This document shows positions 1 through 10,660 of a stretch of 64,000 bases of DNA, piece after piece. A program made the translations under genes and the position numbers. Position 1 is the stretch's first letter, and each line of letters opens with the position of its first letter. The notes beneath the pieces were generated by a model that worked only from the letters and a program-made list of their open reading frames with translations, was not told the origin of the DNA and made no database searches. The stretch covers positions 241,424-305,423 of the forward strand of contig JBBHKE010003190.1 of the NCBI GenBank assembly GCA_037447655.1, given 5' to 3'. This stretch comes from Zygnema cylindricum. Taxonomy: Eukaryota > Streptophyta > Zygnematophyceae > Zygnematales > Zygnemataceae.

Positions 1-1
1 C

Positions 2-796
2 ATCACTGAAGATGAAGACGAGGAAGGAGAGGATATTTTCATGGAAGGAGAAAAGTGAGGAGTTGCAACTCAAGTGACACCATTGCCGAAGGCGATACTG
101 GCTGCAGCACCACAAGCAACGGCGACAAGGGTTCAGATCGAAAGATTAGAGTATGAAAAGTGGAACTACAAAGACAAGGTTGGTAAGCGTTTAATTCTTA
201 AAAGTGTAGCAAAGGGCATTGCCATTTCCTTTACGCATGTCAAATCTTCATCTCATATTTGGATATCACTAGTTAACAAATATAACAGTGGATCATTGCA
301 GCAGCAACAGTTGGCAGAAAACAAGATTGCAGCTTATACTTATAAGGGAGGAAGCATGAATAATTATTGCAATGATTTAGGAGCATTATTTGGAGAGCTA
401 GAGAGTACACGTAACTCATGGTCTAAGAGACAAAGAGTGAACACATTAATGATGAAACTACCTCAAGAGTATGAGAATATCATTAATCGATTATAGGACA
501 AAGGAGATAGCAATTGGAATTGGGATGACACAGTGGGAATGATTTTAGTGAAAGAAAGTACTATAGAGCTTAGGAGAGGGAGTCTAAGTGTTCAAGCATT
601 GTCTGCAAGAGCTGATTGGCGGAAGCGTGATGAGGAGAGAGAGAAAGATCCCTATCAAAACTTTGGCGGAACAGACAATGAGGTGGCAGATTTGATAGAC
701 AGGGGAGAAAAACTTCTCGAGGAGGATTATGTCACTTCTGCAAGAAACCAGGACACTATATGGCAGAATGTGGCAAACTTGCAGATCTTTGACTAA
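2..796 (+). pseudogene. copia A gag (nucleocapsid) remnant
   Basis: Gag forms the particle that packages element RNA. The reading frame is open from the window edge, meets a TGA at 56-58, runs to a TAG at 494-496 and continues in the same frame to 796. The region includes the typical copia gag stretch ending in a LMMKLPQEYENII-like segment. The zinc knuckle CHFCKKPGHYMAEC (CX2CX4HX4C, 730-771) lies in the +1 frame relative to gag, so a frameshift separates capsid-like and nucleocapsid parts. The only in-frame ATG upstream is at 41, but the real start is probably outside the window. Disrupted copia gag is near certain; function is excluded by the lesions. Confidence 0.8.
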
Positions 797-1668
797 AACA
801 TGGGCAAGGGACCTCAAGAAATGGAGGAAAGAAAAAGGCTTTCCTAACTCAAGTTCATGATGAGCAAGAGAACGAAGAAACGGAATAGGAAGAGGAGCTT
901 GAGGAGTTTCTTCTTAATCCGAAAAACACTGAAAAATGTGTTGACATTCCACGGAGAAAAAAATGTGCTTTCGGAGGTAATAGGGATCCACCTGAAGATG
1001 GGTGGATCATAGACTCAGAAGCCTAAATGCATATGTGCAAAGATAAAAGGTGGTTCACTAAACTGAGAAAGATCCCAACAGTTGAGATAGAGTACGGAGA
1101 TGGTAGAGTGGAAACCACAAGTCTTATTGGAACTGTTGACTAGAAAGTTCTAGTTGATGGAAAGGCCTCAATTCTAATTCTCTCAGACGTTCTTTACATG
1201 ACACAGTTTAGTAAAAACTTGGTCTTAACAGCTGTCCTAGATGAAAAGGAGTTTGAAACAGGAACTAGGAAAGGAATCTTCACAAGAAGCTTTGATAATG
1301 AGGTTTATTTCATAACTGAGAAGGGTAGTCAAGGGATAATCAGAATTGTTCTTTGCAATGAAAATAGTGTTCTCTTCTCGTGTGCAAGTGAGATGATGCT
1401 TTGGCACAAAAGGTTGGGGCATGTGCATCTAGATAGATTAAAGAAAATGAAGAAAAATGGAATAGTGGAGGGTATCACTTTTGAGGATGATCAGACCTTT
1501 GATGATTGTAGTGGATGTGCCCAAGGGAAGATTCATAGACTTCCATTTCCAAAGGCAACCACATTTAGGAGAGAGAACGTATTGGATCTAATTCACAGTG
1601 ATGTTTGGGGACCAACTAGGTATGCTTCACATGGGGGGGAAAAAATAGATGTTAACCATCTCAGATGA
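797..1668 (+). pseudogene. copia A protease and GAG-pre-integrase remnant
   Basis: The aspartic protease would cut the polyprotein. Its active-site region is visible at 1003-1035 as WIIDSEA, then a TAA (1024-1026), then MHMC. The family motif is DSGAS, so the catalytic-site glycine has become glutamate and the next codon is a stop. Downstream, 1198-1668 is open and encodes the GAG-pre-integrase zinc module (LWHKRLGHVHLDRL ... CSGCAQGK) and the first integrase catalytic Asp in HSDVWGP (about 1597). The frame breaks at a G6A6 run near 1634-1646, a likely replication-slippage frameshift. Confidence 0.8.
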
Positions 1669-2590
1669 TTGGTCTAGATACACGAAGGTATACTTTCTCA
1701 GACATAAGTAAGAGGTATTGAGATGTTTCAATGAGTATAAAGTATGGAGTGAAAACTACATAAAACCTCAATAAAAGAGATAAAAAGTGATAATGGGAAA
1801 GAATACACCTCAAGGGAATTTGAAGAATATCTGAAAAAAGAAGGAATTCATCTTGAGAAAACTGTTCCCTATAATCCGGAACAAAATGGAGTAGTAGAAA
1901 GAGTGAATAGAACTTTAGGAGATATGTCCAAAAGTATGTTAACTAATAAGAGGATAGGGTTGCAGTTTTGGGCAGAGTCTATGAACTATGCTAATTTCAA
2001 AAATAGAGTCATAACTTCAGCAAATAAGGAGGAAACTCCGTATGAGAGGTGGACAAGAAGAAAGCCTGATTTGTCTAGTTTGAGTGTGTTCGGAAGTCAA
2101 GTCTACAGTTTGGATTCCGATAAGACTAAATGGAAGTTAGAGGGGAGAGGGAAGTCAGGATATCTTGTAGGATATGATGAGAGCACAAAAGGATACCGAG
2201 TGTATGACTTGAAAAAGAAAGATATAATTTTGGTAAAACACATAGTGGTGATGAATGAAGAGAAGTCCATTGATCCGTTCAAATATAATAAGGAAGTCAA
2301 AATCAGATTTGAAACGGATCAGTTTTCTAACTCTGATTTTGAAAATGAAGAGAAGGAAGAGGGAGAAAAAGAAAAATTTGCAGATCTACCAAAGGAGAAG
2401 GAGGAAAAGACAACATCCGAGGCAACGCCACAATACGAAGTGGAAACCGATGAGGAACTTGATGAGACACCGGAAATGGAAGATAGGGGAGCTGAAAATC
2501 TCCCTAAACGAAACCGAAGGATGCCTTCCATACCGGTGTCCGATTTTGAAGGGGGAAGAAGAAGTAGTAAACGACTTCAAGAAAGACAAG
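1640..2590 (+). pseudogene. copia A integrase core and C-terminal linker
   Basis: Integrase inserts element cDNA into the host genome. After the frameshift the frame resumes with TISDDWSRYTKVYFL, then a stop, then the second catalytic Asp in KSDNGKEY (1789-1791) and the catalytic Glu in QNGVVERVNRT (about 1897). The three acidic residues D-D-E can be read but not in one frame. An acidic, lysine-rich linker (2330-2480) follows and leads into the RT domain. The frame from about 1843 to 3012 has no stops. No intact integrase is possible because of the frameshift and the stop near 1708. Confidence 0.8.
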
Positions 2591-3338
2591 TAAATAACCA
2601 ACTCACAAAGATGTCTCACCCAGATGAACCTCAAACATACTTAGAGGCCATAAACACTCCAGAAAGTAGCCGATGGATCATTGCTATAAATGAAGAAATG
2701 GTCTCTATCATGGAAGCCAATACATGGGAGTTAGTAGATTGTCCACCGGACCGAAAACCGATTGGATATAAGTGGGTTTTTAAACTTAAATTAAACCCGG
2801 ATAATACCATTGAGAGGTACAAAGCTAGGCTAATTGCAAAAGGATATACTCAGAAAGAGGGGATAGACTACGAAGAAACCTTTGCACTTGTAGTCAGATT
2901 TCCTTCTGTTAGAATCCTTTTAAGTATAGCTGCAGCGGAAGATATGGAAATACACCAGATGATATTAAAACGACTTTTTTGCACGGAGAGTTGGAAGAAG
3001 AAATTAACATGAGACAACCAGAAGGATTCGTGGAAAGTGGGGAAGAAAACAAAGTTTGCAAACTGATAAAATCATTCTATGGGCTTAAGCAAGCCCCGCA
3101 ATATTGGAAAATAAAGCTCGACGAATTTCTAACCGGTTTGGGGTACATCAGAATTATTTCAGATCACTCCATATATTTATTTAAGGATGAGGATCGAGTG
3201 ATATTTATTGTTATTTATGTGGAGGATTTGTTGGTCTTAAGCAAGTTTTTAGATAAAATTAACAAACTAAAACGGGATCTTAGAAGCCGTTTTGATATGA
3301 AAGATCTGGGTTAAGCAAAGTACATTTTAGGGGTTCAA
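2591..3338 (+). pseudogene. copia A reverse transcriptase (RVT_2) remnant
   Basis: The copia-type RT domain starts with ...EPQTYLEAINTPESSRW and contains KWVFKLK, RYKARLIAKGYTQKEGIDY and KSFYGLKQAP, all strong RVT_2 signatures. A one-base deletion near 2960 shifts the frame just before the first catalytic Asp block, which is still legible as DIKTTFLHGELEEE in the new frame. The second catalytic motif, normally YVDD, reads YVED (Glu codon 3222-3224). A TAA at 3312-3314 replaces the Glu codon in the DLGEAKYILG motif. The enzyme is therefore inactive by several independent changes. Confidence 0.85.
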
Positions 3339-4210
3339 ATGGAGAGAGATAGAGGGAACAGGATTATAAGACTCACACAGAAAGAAGCAATCGGTAATAT
3401 GCTAGGAAAATTTCGGATGGAAAAAGCAAACGGATGTACTACTCCCATGGATTTGAAGAAAGTGTGTGAAGGGAGTGAAGAGGGAGGAATATTGATCATT
3501 AATGATGAGATAGATGAGATAGAAAGAAGATTTATGGAAAATATCCCTTATCGGTAGATTGTAGGCAATTTAATATATTATATGAATTGTACCAGGCCGG
3601 ATATAGATGCAGCCGTAGGAGTCCTCAGCAAGAGTCTTAATGAACCAAGAAAGAGAGACTGGAGGCTGCCAAAAGGATGATGAGGTATTTGGTGGGGACA
3701 AGAGAATTATGGTTGCATTTGGGAGGGGAGCATACTGACAACACAACCACGAGTGATGCCAGTTATGGAGATGTGCCTTTAAGGCGGTGTACGACTAGAT
3801 ATGTGTTGCAAATTGGATGTGGTGCATGCTGTAAGAGTAACAAGCAACAGAAAGTAGTTGCTCAGTCCACTATGGAGGCTGAATACATGGCTTCCTATGC
3901 TTCCACCAAAGAATTAATGTGGGTGAAATCTCTTCTTGAAAAACTTGGGTTCATGAAGACAGGAACTCATAATGTTTTTTGTGATAATCAAGTTGTTATC
4001 TCTATTGCAGCTAATCCGAAACATCACTTCAAAGCTAAGCATATGGATATTAGACTAAGCTTTGTCGGAGAGAAGGTTGAAAATAAAATTATTAAACTGG
4101 TTCATAAAACTGATAAAGAAATGATTGCAGACATGATGACAAAACCAGTACCTTCCCTTAAGTTGATTTATTACAGAGAAAACTGTGGATTAAAATTGAA
4201 AAGTGACTAA
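3339..4210 (+). pseudogene. copia A RT thumb/connection and RNase H
   Basis: RNase H removes RNA from the RNA-DNA hybrid during reverse transcription. 3339-3557 covers the end of RT (ILGVQMERDR, then the TTPMD region) and stops at 3555-3557 just before IVGNLIYYMNCTRPDI. A further frame change leads into 3677-4210, a 177-residue open stretch with SDASYGD, QSTMEAEYMA, FCDNQVVISIAANP and KHMDIRLSFV, the standard copia RNase H series. The terminal stop at 4208-4210 is the natural end of pol, one base before the polypurine tract. Confidence 0.85.
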
Positions 4211-4223
4211 GAATTAAAGGGAG
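4211..4223 (+). other. polypurine tract of copia A
   Basis: The purine-rich GAATTAAAGGGAG immediately follows the pol stop and directly precedes a TGTTGAA LTR start. This is the standard position of the plus-strand primer in copia elements. Confidence 0.75.
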
Positions 4224-4373
4224 TGTTGAAAAGAGGTAATTAATAGTTCACTTCTATAGTAAAGTTAGAATGTAAAGAGAGAGAAAGAGAGAACCAAAGG
4301 CAAGCCATGACTGCCGCGTCATTTAGAAGAGGCAGATGAAATGTAATGTTTTTTATTATTTGTGGCAAAATAC
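4224..4373 (+). repeat. start of 3' LTR of copia A (end not resolved)
   Basis: The sequence starts TGTTGAAAAGAGG, the usual copia LTR 5' end. Copia D on the other strand starts almost identically (TGTTGAAATAGG). I cannot find the matching TTCAACA/CA end, so only the first part is given. The LTR may run several hundred bases further, and a TATA-like CTATATAG lies at 4789-4796. Confidence 0.6.
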
Positions 4374-4441
4374 TGCCTCTAGCCGGATTTGAACCGGGGT
4401 TTACGGACTACTATCTAGACCTAAGCTTTATCCTTTAAGGC
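4374..4441 (-). other. tRNA-like sequence (tRNA relic or SINE head)
   Basis: On the minus strand there is a canonical box B/T-loop (GGTTCAAATCC) inside a 4-of-5 paired T stem. The flanking 7-base strands GCCTTAA and TAGAGGC pair at six of seven positions (one wobble) and are followed by A. A possible anticodon stem pairs four of five. The length (68 nt) is short, the D arm is poor and position 33 is not U, so a functional tRNA is unlikely. A tRNA-derived SINE head or a tRNA relic fits better. Confidence 0.4.
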
Positions 4442-5118
4442 ACTAGGGAAACGATATACGTATTACGTTTCATGCATATTCATCTATTTATTAAACGGAC
4501 TAATTTGCAGCAAACTTACAAAAACACGCATTAATCAATTCATGCATGGAAGCGAATCGAAGCCGCATAAATACAAATGATCGGACAACCACAATTGCAG
4601 CCGCCATCCGCGATAAAATTTCGGCGGCCTTTGGAGATAGCGTCACGCGACGCCACGTGGCACCATACTATTGGATACCGGAGAGATGGGAGGAGGAACC
4701 ATGGCTCCCGTTTTGACAAGCGTCACTTTGAAAGCCATGTCGTACAATGGCCGTACAATAAGTACATCGCCTAGTGTACCTTCTTGTACTATATAGTGTT
4801 CTTATTGGACTAGGGTTTAGTAGTAGGCGGTCGTAAGTAAGCAGACTAAGACTTCGTGAAATTTAGGTACCTCTCTCTAAGAGAGCTTGTAACTATAAAG
4901 GTCATCTTTGACCAGCCATAACTTACTGCTCAAGGGAGCAAATTCAGTGATTCTTTTTGCGTTTGACTTAGGAGAGTCTTGTTCTCTCAAGGGTGCGAGT
5001 GGTCATAATATTTGTGTGCCTGGGCGGCGCTTATTCAGCGGGAAAGTAAAAGGGGAAAATATTATTCTAGAGACTTTACATATGCTGCTCATTCTCTAGG
5101 TCAATGGAGACCACAAAA
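4442..5118. other. non-coding interval between copia A and gypsy B
   Basis: No supported gene. It probably includes the remainder of the copia A 3' LTR. A short open stretch at 4908-5099 ends with residues reminiscent of the copia protease tail (GKVKGENIILETLH), too weak to call. No 3' LTR of gypsy B matching its 5' LTR is recognisable here. Confidence 0.5.
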
Positions 5119-6181
5119 TTACACTCCTTCAGCAAGTTGAAGATTCGCTGGTTTCAATTGGCTGATGTGTATCACTGGATGAATTTTTGTTGAAGGCGGA
5201 AATTCCAGTTTGGCAGCAACTGACGATATCATCTTGATTACAGTAAATGGTCCAAATGTATTTGGGAGCAAATTTCCCCATAAGATTCGATTGTCCCTCG
5301 ATCTTGCATTTCTAATGAGTTGTAAAAAGCCAAACCTTATCACTTGTGCGTAACACCTAATCACCCCGTTTGCGGTTAGCATTTAATTCTTGCCTCTTTT
5401 GTGCCTCCACTAATGCTTCCCGGACAGTTTTCCAAACTGTTTGAACATATTCCCAAAACTCTGTTCCATAACCTCTATTCTCTTGAGTGACCCCTTTTAT
5501 TAATCTAATGCTTCTCTTGGTTGGTATCTGTATGCAATTTTAAATGGTGAGAATCATGTACTAGCATGTTTACATGAATTGTATGCAAATTCCATTAATG
5601 GCGGTTTAGATTCCCATGTGTTCTGAATTCCATTGCAAACAATCCTAAGTATTTCCTCTAGTGTACTGTTCATCACTTATATCTGTCCATCTGTCTGAGG
5701 ATGATAAGCGGTACTCATTTTCAATTCAGAGCCTAAATTTTAATGTAATTCTTTCCAAAAAGCAGACGTAAATTTAGAATCTCTTTCACTGACTATAGAT
5801 AGAGGGACTCCATGATGTTTGACCACGTTGTCAAAATATAACTTTTGCAATATCTACAATTGAATGAGTGGTTTTTCAAGGGATAAAGATTGCCATTTTA
5901 TTGAACCTATGGACTACCACCATGATACTATCATTCCTTTTAGATGTAGCAGGCAACTTGACAATAAAATTCATACTGACAGATTCCCCCGGTCTTTCGG
6001 GGATATCCAAAGATTTTAAAAGACCTTTAGGTTTTTGGGTACTAGGTTTACTCTGTTGGCAAGAGACACAACTTTCCACGTGTTTTTACACCTCCTTTGC
6101 CATCCTAGGCCAAAACAATCTACTTTGCAATCAACTAAGAGTTTTATCTCGATCTAGATGTCGTAAATGCTCATGAGCTTC
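5119..6181 (-). pseudogene. gypsy B integrase remnant
   Basis: Pieces of integrase follow RNase H on the minus strand. A zinc-binding CVSCQQSKP (about 6060) precedes the first catalytic block, which reads VSMNFIVKLP where the family has VSMDF: the catalytic Asp is Asn. The second block reads [12 protein letters not shown], where the family usually has SDRD, and stop codons interrupt the third around the YHPQTDGQ motif (about 5685). The C-terminal segment 5382-5119 (FGPFTVIKM ... IHPVIHISQLKP) is open. At least six stops plus lost acidic residues mean no activity. Confidence 0.8.
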
Positions 6182-7933
6182 CTATAAAATTTGTTTTCTT
6201 AAGTCTCCCACATCAAGAATGCATAATCTATCCCCATTTTGCAAATACAGTAAACCATCCTGTAGTCTAAAGTTTTTGACATGCCTCTCATTCAATATGT
6301 CAGAATTCCATCCCGAAATATTTTTGCAAATCACAGCAAAATAACGATATTTATCATAACCATTTCTAACAGTATCTAAAAACATTTTTTCCTGAACCAT
6401 AACACTTATTTCAAAACATCTACTTAAAGGATCTGCGACTACATTTGTCTTCCCAATAATATGTTTGACATTAAATTTGAAATATGCTAATTTCTGCATC
6501 CACCTAACCTGTCTACCAGTCATAATTTGTGCATCACTTAATCTATGTAAATAAGAGAGTGCTTTATTATCACAGTGAACTGTAAATTCTTTATTATGCA
6601 AATAACAACGCCATTTTACCAATGCATGTACAATTGCAAGTAATTCCTTTTCTTATGCTGTATAGTTCTTTTCAGCATCATTGAATTTTCTAGACTCAAA
6701 AGCAATAGGATGAAAATGTTTGCCGACTTTTTGACTTATGACTGCACCTAGACCCTTATCAGATGCATCTGTAGTGATTAGAACTTCAAATTCCTCGGAA
6801 GGGTCAGGATACACCAGTGTAGGGGCAGGGGTCAACTTCCCTTTTAATTCCTCGAATGCTCCCTCCTGATCAGCTCCCCACACAAACGTCTTCTTCTCCC
6901 GAAGTAAATCCGTCAAAGGTGCGGCAATCATACTGAAGTTCCTAACAAATTTCCTGTAATAAGTGACAAATCCCAAAAACGATCTAACTTTTGTGACATT
7001 AGTAGGTTGTTTCCAATTTTGGATTGCTAAAATTTTGGATGGGTCTGTTTTAACACCTTCCCCACTAACTATATGTCCCAAAAATAATTGTTCACTTTTA
7101 AGAAAACTAGATTTTGACAATTTTCCATATAATTTTCTTTCTCTTAACCTTTCCAACACTCTTTTTAAATGAATTACATGTTGTTCTTTAGATTCACTAT
7201 AGACTAAAATATCGTCTATAAACACTTGGACAAACTCATCTATGTAATCTGAAAAGGTTTGGTTCATTAATCTTTGGTAAGTAGGCGGTGCATTCGTTAA
7301 GCCGAATGGCATCACGATCCATTCAAAATGACCCACTCTAGTTCTGAAAGCAGTTTTATCAACATCCTCAATTCTAATTGGCACCTGATTAAAGCCACTA
7401 CGCAGGTCAATCAACGAAAATACTTTAGCACCTTTTAAACGATCTATCAAATCAGAAATTAAAGGTAACGGATACTTATCCTTCACCGTAATCTTGTTTA
7501 GACTACGATAATCGACACACATTCTCAACATTCCGTCCTTTTTTTTGACGAAGAGAACTGGTGCTCTGTACGGTGATTTGCTGGGCTGGATATGTCCTTT
7601 CTCTAAGAGTTCTTTGATCTGTTTCTTTAATTCCTCCTGCTCAAAGAATCTATGCTTATAAATTCTTGTGACAAGACAGTTGCATCCAGGTTCAAGGTTA
7701 ATAACATGTTCCACATCTCGGGAAGGTGGCCTTCCTGAGGGTAAATCATTTGGAAAAACATCTTGAAATTCAAAAATAAAATCTTTAACAGCAACATCAG
7801 ATGTATTAATGTAAGTTACAAAATCAGATTTTAGTTTTTCGAGAGTTTTAGTGGTATCTGATTTAGGGATGACATCAATGTTACCGTTTTCTCCCCCCCT
7901 TTCATCAGTAACTGCCTCAGTTACTAATAACAA
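6182..7933 (-). pseudogene. gypsy B reverse transcriptase-RNase H (one internal stop)
   Basis: This is the best-preserved coding part. RT copies element RNA; RNase H degrades the template. Visible in order: [39 protein letters not shown], the first catalytic Asp in [19 protein letters not shown], the catalytic pair in [20 protein letters not shown] and [12 protein letters not shown]. RNase H follows with [12 protein letters not shown] and [18 protein letters not shown] single TAA at 6653-6655 (a TAT-to-TAA type change) interrupts the motif usually read NYTAYEKELLAIVHAL. The same frame then runs on to 6182 with HCDNKALSYL and ADPLSRC. RT catalytic residues are intact. Confidence 0.9.
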
Positions 7934-8268
7934 GAAAGCATGATTTATTTTATCTTTTAAGTGCTTTTTAAATTGTTAAGCGGATATCAAACCTTCCACT
8001 CCCAATGTGGTTATGTTATTTATATGATTCCTATGCAACTTCTTATGAGATAATGCTTGCAAAACCTTCCAACCTTTTTCAGACTTTACTTTCAAGGTGT
8101 TAATTTCCCATTTAATTTGAGGATTGTGTTCAGTTAACTAAGGCTTTCTTTGAATTAGTTCTTCACTTCCCAAATTCATTATTTCACACACAACTTTCAT
8201 TTTATGACCCTGGATATCAACTTCTATCGTGTCAGTTTATAAGTTTAATGTGGATTTATTACCATTTC

Positions 8269-8601
8269 CTATTGAACATGTAAAGGCTTTTCCCTTATGA
8301 CAGTAAGAATTATATTTTCCTCTACAAATCTATGTGAAATAAAATTATGTGTGGCACCTGAATCAACCATTACTCTCAACGGTTTTCCTTCCACTAATGA
8401 CTCGAATCTAATCAAATTGTGTCTGGTGTCATCATTACTTAATTGTCCTAACATAGGTCTGTTGTTGAGAATTTCATCAGAAGGCTTCTTTAAACTATGT
8501 AGTGAAGTGAGAATCATAATAAATTCAGCTATCCTAACATTTCCATTCATTAATTTGCCCTCCAAAGTTAATTCTTTAACTTCTGGATCCGGTTGACTCA
8601 A
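8269..8601 (-). pseudogene. gypsy B aspartic protease
   Basis: The 110-residue open stretch contains VMVDSGATHNFIS, the retropepsin active site in its gypsy form, with DSG intact. It lies between the zinc knuckles and RT but in a different frame from both. The 7934-8268 linker contains stops and no complete motif, so protease and RT are no longer joined. A retroviral-like protease that matures the polyprotein is the expected role. The active site itself is not damaged. Confidence 0.8.
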
Positions 8602-8615
8602 CTGAGGACTCCCAG

Positions 8616-9936
8616 TTAGTCTTTTCCGTTTCCCACCTCTTGGGCTTCTTGCTCAGCTATGTATAATGCAATATCCTCTTGGAGACCTTCATTTACATTG
8701 ACTGTTTTAAGAGAACCTTTATCTGTACAGTCTTTAGCGTAATGATCTGGACCTCCGCATTTGAAACAAGTGAATTTTTTTTTGGGTTTTGTGCACTCTC
8801 TACTAAAATGTCCCTCTTCCCCACAGTTATAACAGTTAATCTTTTTCAGTTGTGCACACTCAAATGCTCTTTGACCGTTTTTCTGACAAATAGTGCATGT
8901 GGGGATAGTAAGGTTAAGATTTTGAGCATTAATGCTTGGTTTAGGAATCTTAAGGTATCCCCGTGTATTGTTAAATTTGTTTCCTGCATTAACACTCTGT
9001 CCACCCTTTTGATTTCCCCTGAAAATATTTTGCCTATTCACCCGACCATCATTCATACCCATCCACAAATTCCTCGTCATCCCACTCTGATACTTCATTC
9101 AAATTACCCCTAAGTGATCTAGTTTCCCGATTATACCCCAACTGATCCTCTAATTCCAATGCCTTGTCTTGTAAGTTTTTCAAATTATTAAATGTTTGAT
9201 GTTTCAATTCTAATTCCAGTATAGGGTTTAGATAATATAAGAAATGCAACTTAGCCATTTCATCAGTCAAACCTATGACGTGAATGCTAGATGAGTCAAA
9301 TTCCACAATGTAATCCTTCACAGATCAAGTTTGCTTATAGTTCAGCCACTTTTCTTCCATTTTGGATTTAAACGTGACAGACAAGAATCGCGATTTGATC
9401 GCAATTTTAAAATTTTCCCAATTAGCATTATCAGGAATCAATTTAGACCTTCTCTGAGTGTAATACCAAATCTGAGCATCGCCTTTCAAACAGCTAACAG
9501 CAAAAAGAGTGTAATCATCACGATCACAATTTCTAGATTCCAAATAATACTCCATATGAAAAATCCAAGCATCCAACTCATCAATCTTCTTACCATCAAA
9601 CGATGGTGCCTCACTAATAGACAATTTCACATCTCTTATATTCTTAGGTCTATCATGATCATCCTCCCAAAAATTGGCATTCCTTTTACTACTTTCACCC
9701 TTTTGGTCATTAATATCATCCTAAGTTTGAATTAAGTTAATAAGTTCATCTAATTTCTCATTTGAAACATTTCCATTTTCTTTAACAACTTTCAATTTAC
9801 TTTTCAATTCGGAATAGGTGTCATCCATAGCGACAGCATGATTATTAAATCTTTTGACCAATTTCACATTACGTTTCTTCAACATATTTAAAGCATTATC
9901 CATTTCACGTTTCCATGCAGAATTTGTCATTATCAC
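8616..9936 (-). pseudogene. gypsy B gag with three zinc knuckles
   Basis: Gag starts near 9936. A coiled-coil-like N-terminus (9936-9721) is followed by the Retrotrans_gag domain (9630-9325, FDGKKIDELDAWIFHMEYYL ... KGDAQIWYYTQRR) and its continuation to 9049, all in one frame with two in-frame stops. A frameshift around 9050-9098 separates the zinc-knuckle part (9098-8616). That has CYNCGEEGHFSREC and CFKCGGPDHYAKDC, both intact CX2CX4HX4C, plus an upstream degenerate third, CTICQKNGQRAFEC, where His is Gln. The knuckles bind element RNA during packaging. Confidence 0.85.
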
Positions 9937-10646
9937 ACAATGAAATCAAGTAAAATGAAAGAAAGAATATGATTTCCCAAAGAAATTTACTGCAGATTTG
10001 AAGTCCTAAGATTGTTCCAATCCAAGACTTCTTCTCCTTAACGAATCCTTTGAAAATGTCAAAATCTGAGAAATACAAAAAAAAAAACATTGACAGTAAG
10101 TTAGTGCAAATTCAAAGTACAATTTCCCAACATTGAAACAAAAGCTAATAATTTCCCCACAAATTTTGCAACAGCAAAATTGAAAGCAATCAAAGGTAAC
10201 ATTTTAGGTTTTGAAAAGTTTTGAGTCATTTTTTGACTCCTTTGCTCTTGAAGAAGTAAAGTACTCCACTTTCCTTCTCCTCTATATGCAAATTTCCCAC
10301 TTCCTACTACATCAAGATCTTTTACTCTCTAATCCTCACATCCTCACACTTCATGGCTTTAAGCCCTCCCTCTACGCATAAATCATTGCTAAGAGAAGGC
10401 AAGTTTGTTTCGCCTCTAGGTAATTGGAGTGAGCTTCAGCGGTGGCTACACTGCCCACCTTGCCTTAGTCCTGAGGACCTAAGCACGCCCCACCTCTAAT
10501 TAGCGGTCGCTGGCAGTGTGGTCACTTAGTTTCCCTCCAATCCCCTACCACTCACATTGTGGTTCCACCAACCCGGGTCAAAGCACCCTCACCAATCACG
10601 GCAGTCGATTTTCGGGTGAGCAAGCTTCTTTTTGGCTTTTAACCAA
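9937..10646 (-). other. gypsy B 5' leader
   Basis: About 700 bases between the primer-binding site and the first gag ATG hold no supported ORF. The position fits an untranslated leader with packaging signals. No other feature is recognised. Confidence 0.55.
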
Positions 10647-10658
10647 GCTTTGATACCA
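10647..10658 (-). other. gypsy B primer-binding site (initiator tRNA-Met type)
   Basis: On the minus strand the sequence is TGGTATCAAAGC, matching the usual plant iMet primer-binding site (TGGTATCAGAGC) except at one position. It lies two bases inside the LTR end at 10661, the expected spacing. It fixes the element's orientation and LTR boundary. Confidence 0.85.
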
Positions 10659-10660
10659 TA

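Larger units (their letters stand above)
1..4223 (+). mobile_element. Ty1/copia retroelement A, internal region (5' end outside window)
   Basis: The domain order gag, zinc knuckle, protease, GAG-pre-integrase, integrase, reverse transcriptase, RNase H is the Ty1/copia order. All parts lie on the plus strand and end at a polypurine tract (4211-4223) followed by a TGTTGAA LTR start. The element is an old copy. I see in-frame stops, at least three frameshifts and altered active-site residues, so it cannot make a working polyprotein. The 5' LTR, primer-binding site and start of gag lie left of the window. Confidence 0.9.

Noticed and set aside
4908-5099. Possible copia protease tail
   Set aside because: Only about 15 residues are suggestive and no active-site motif accompanies them.
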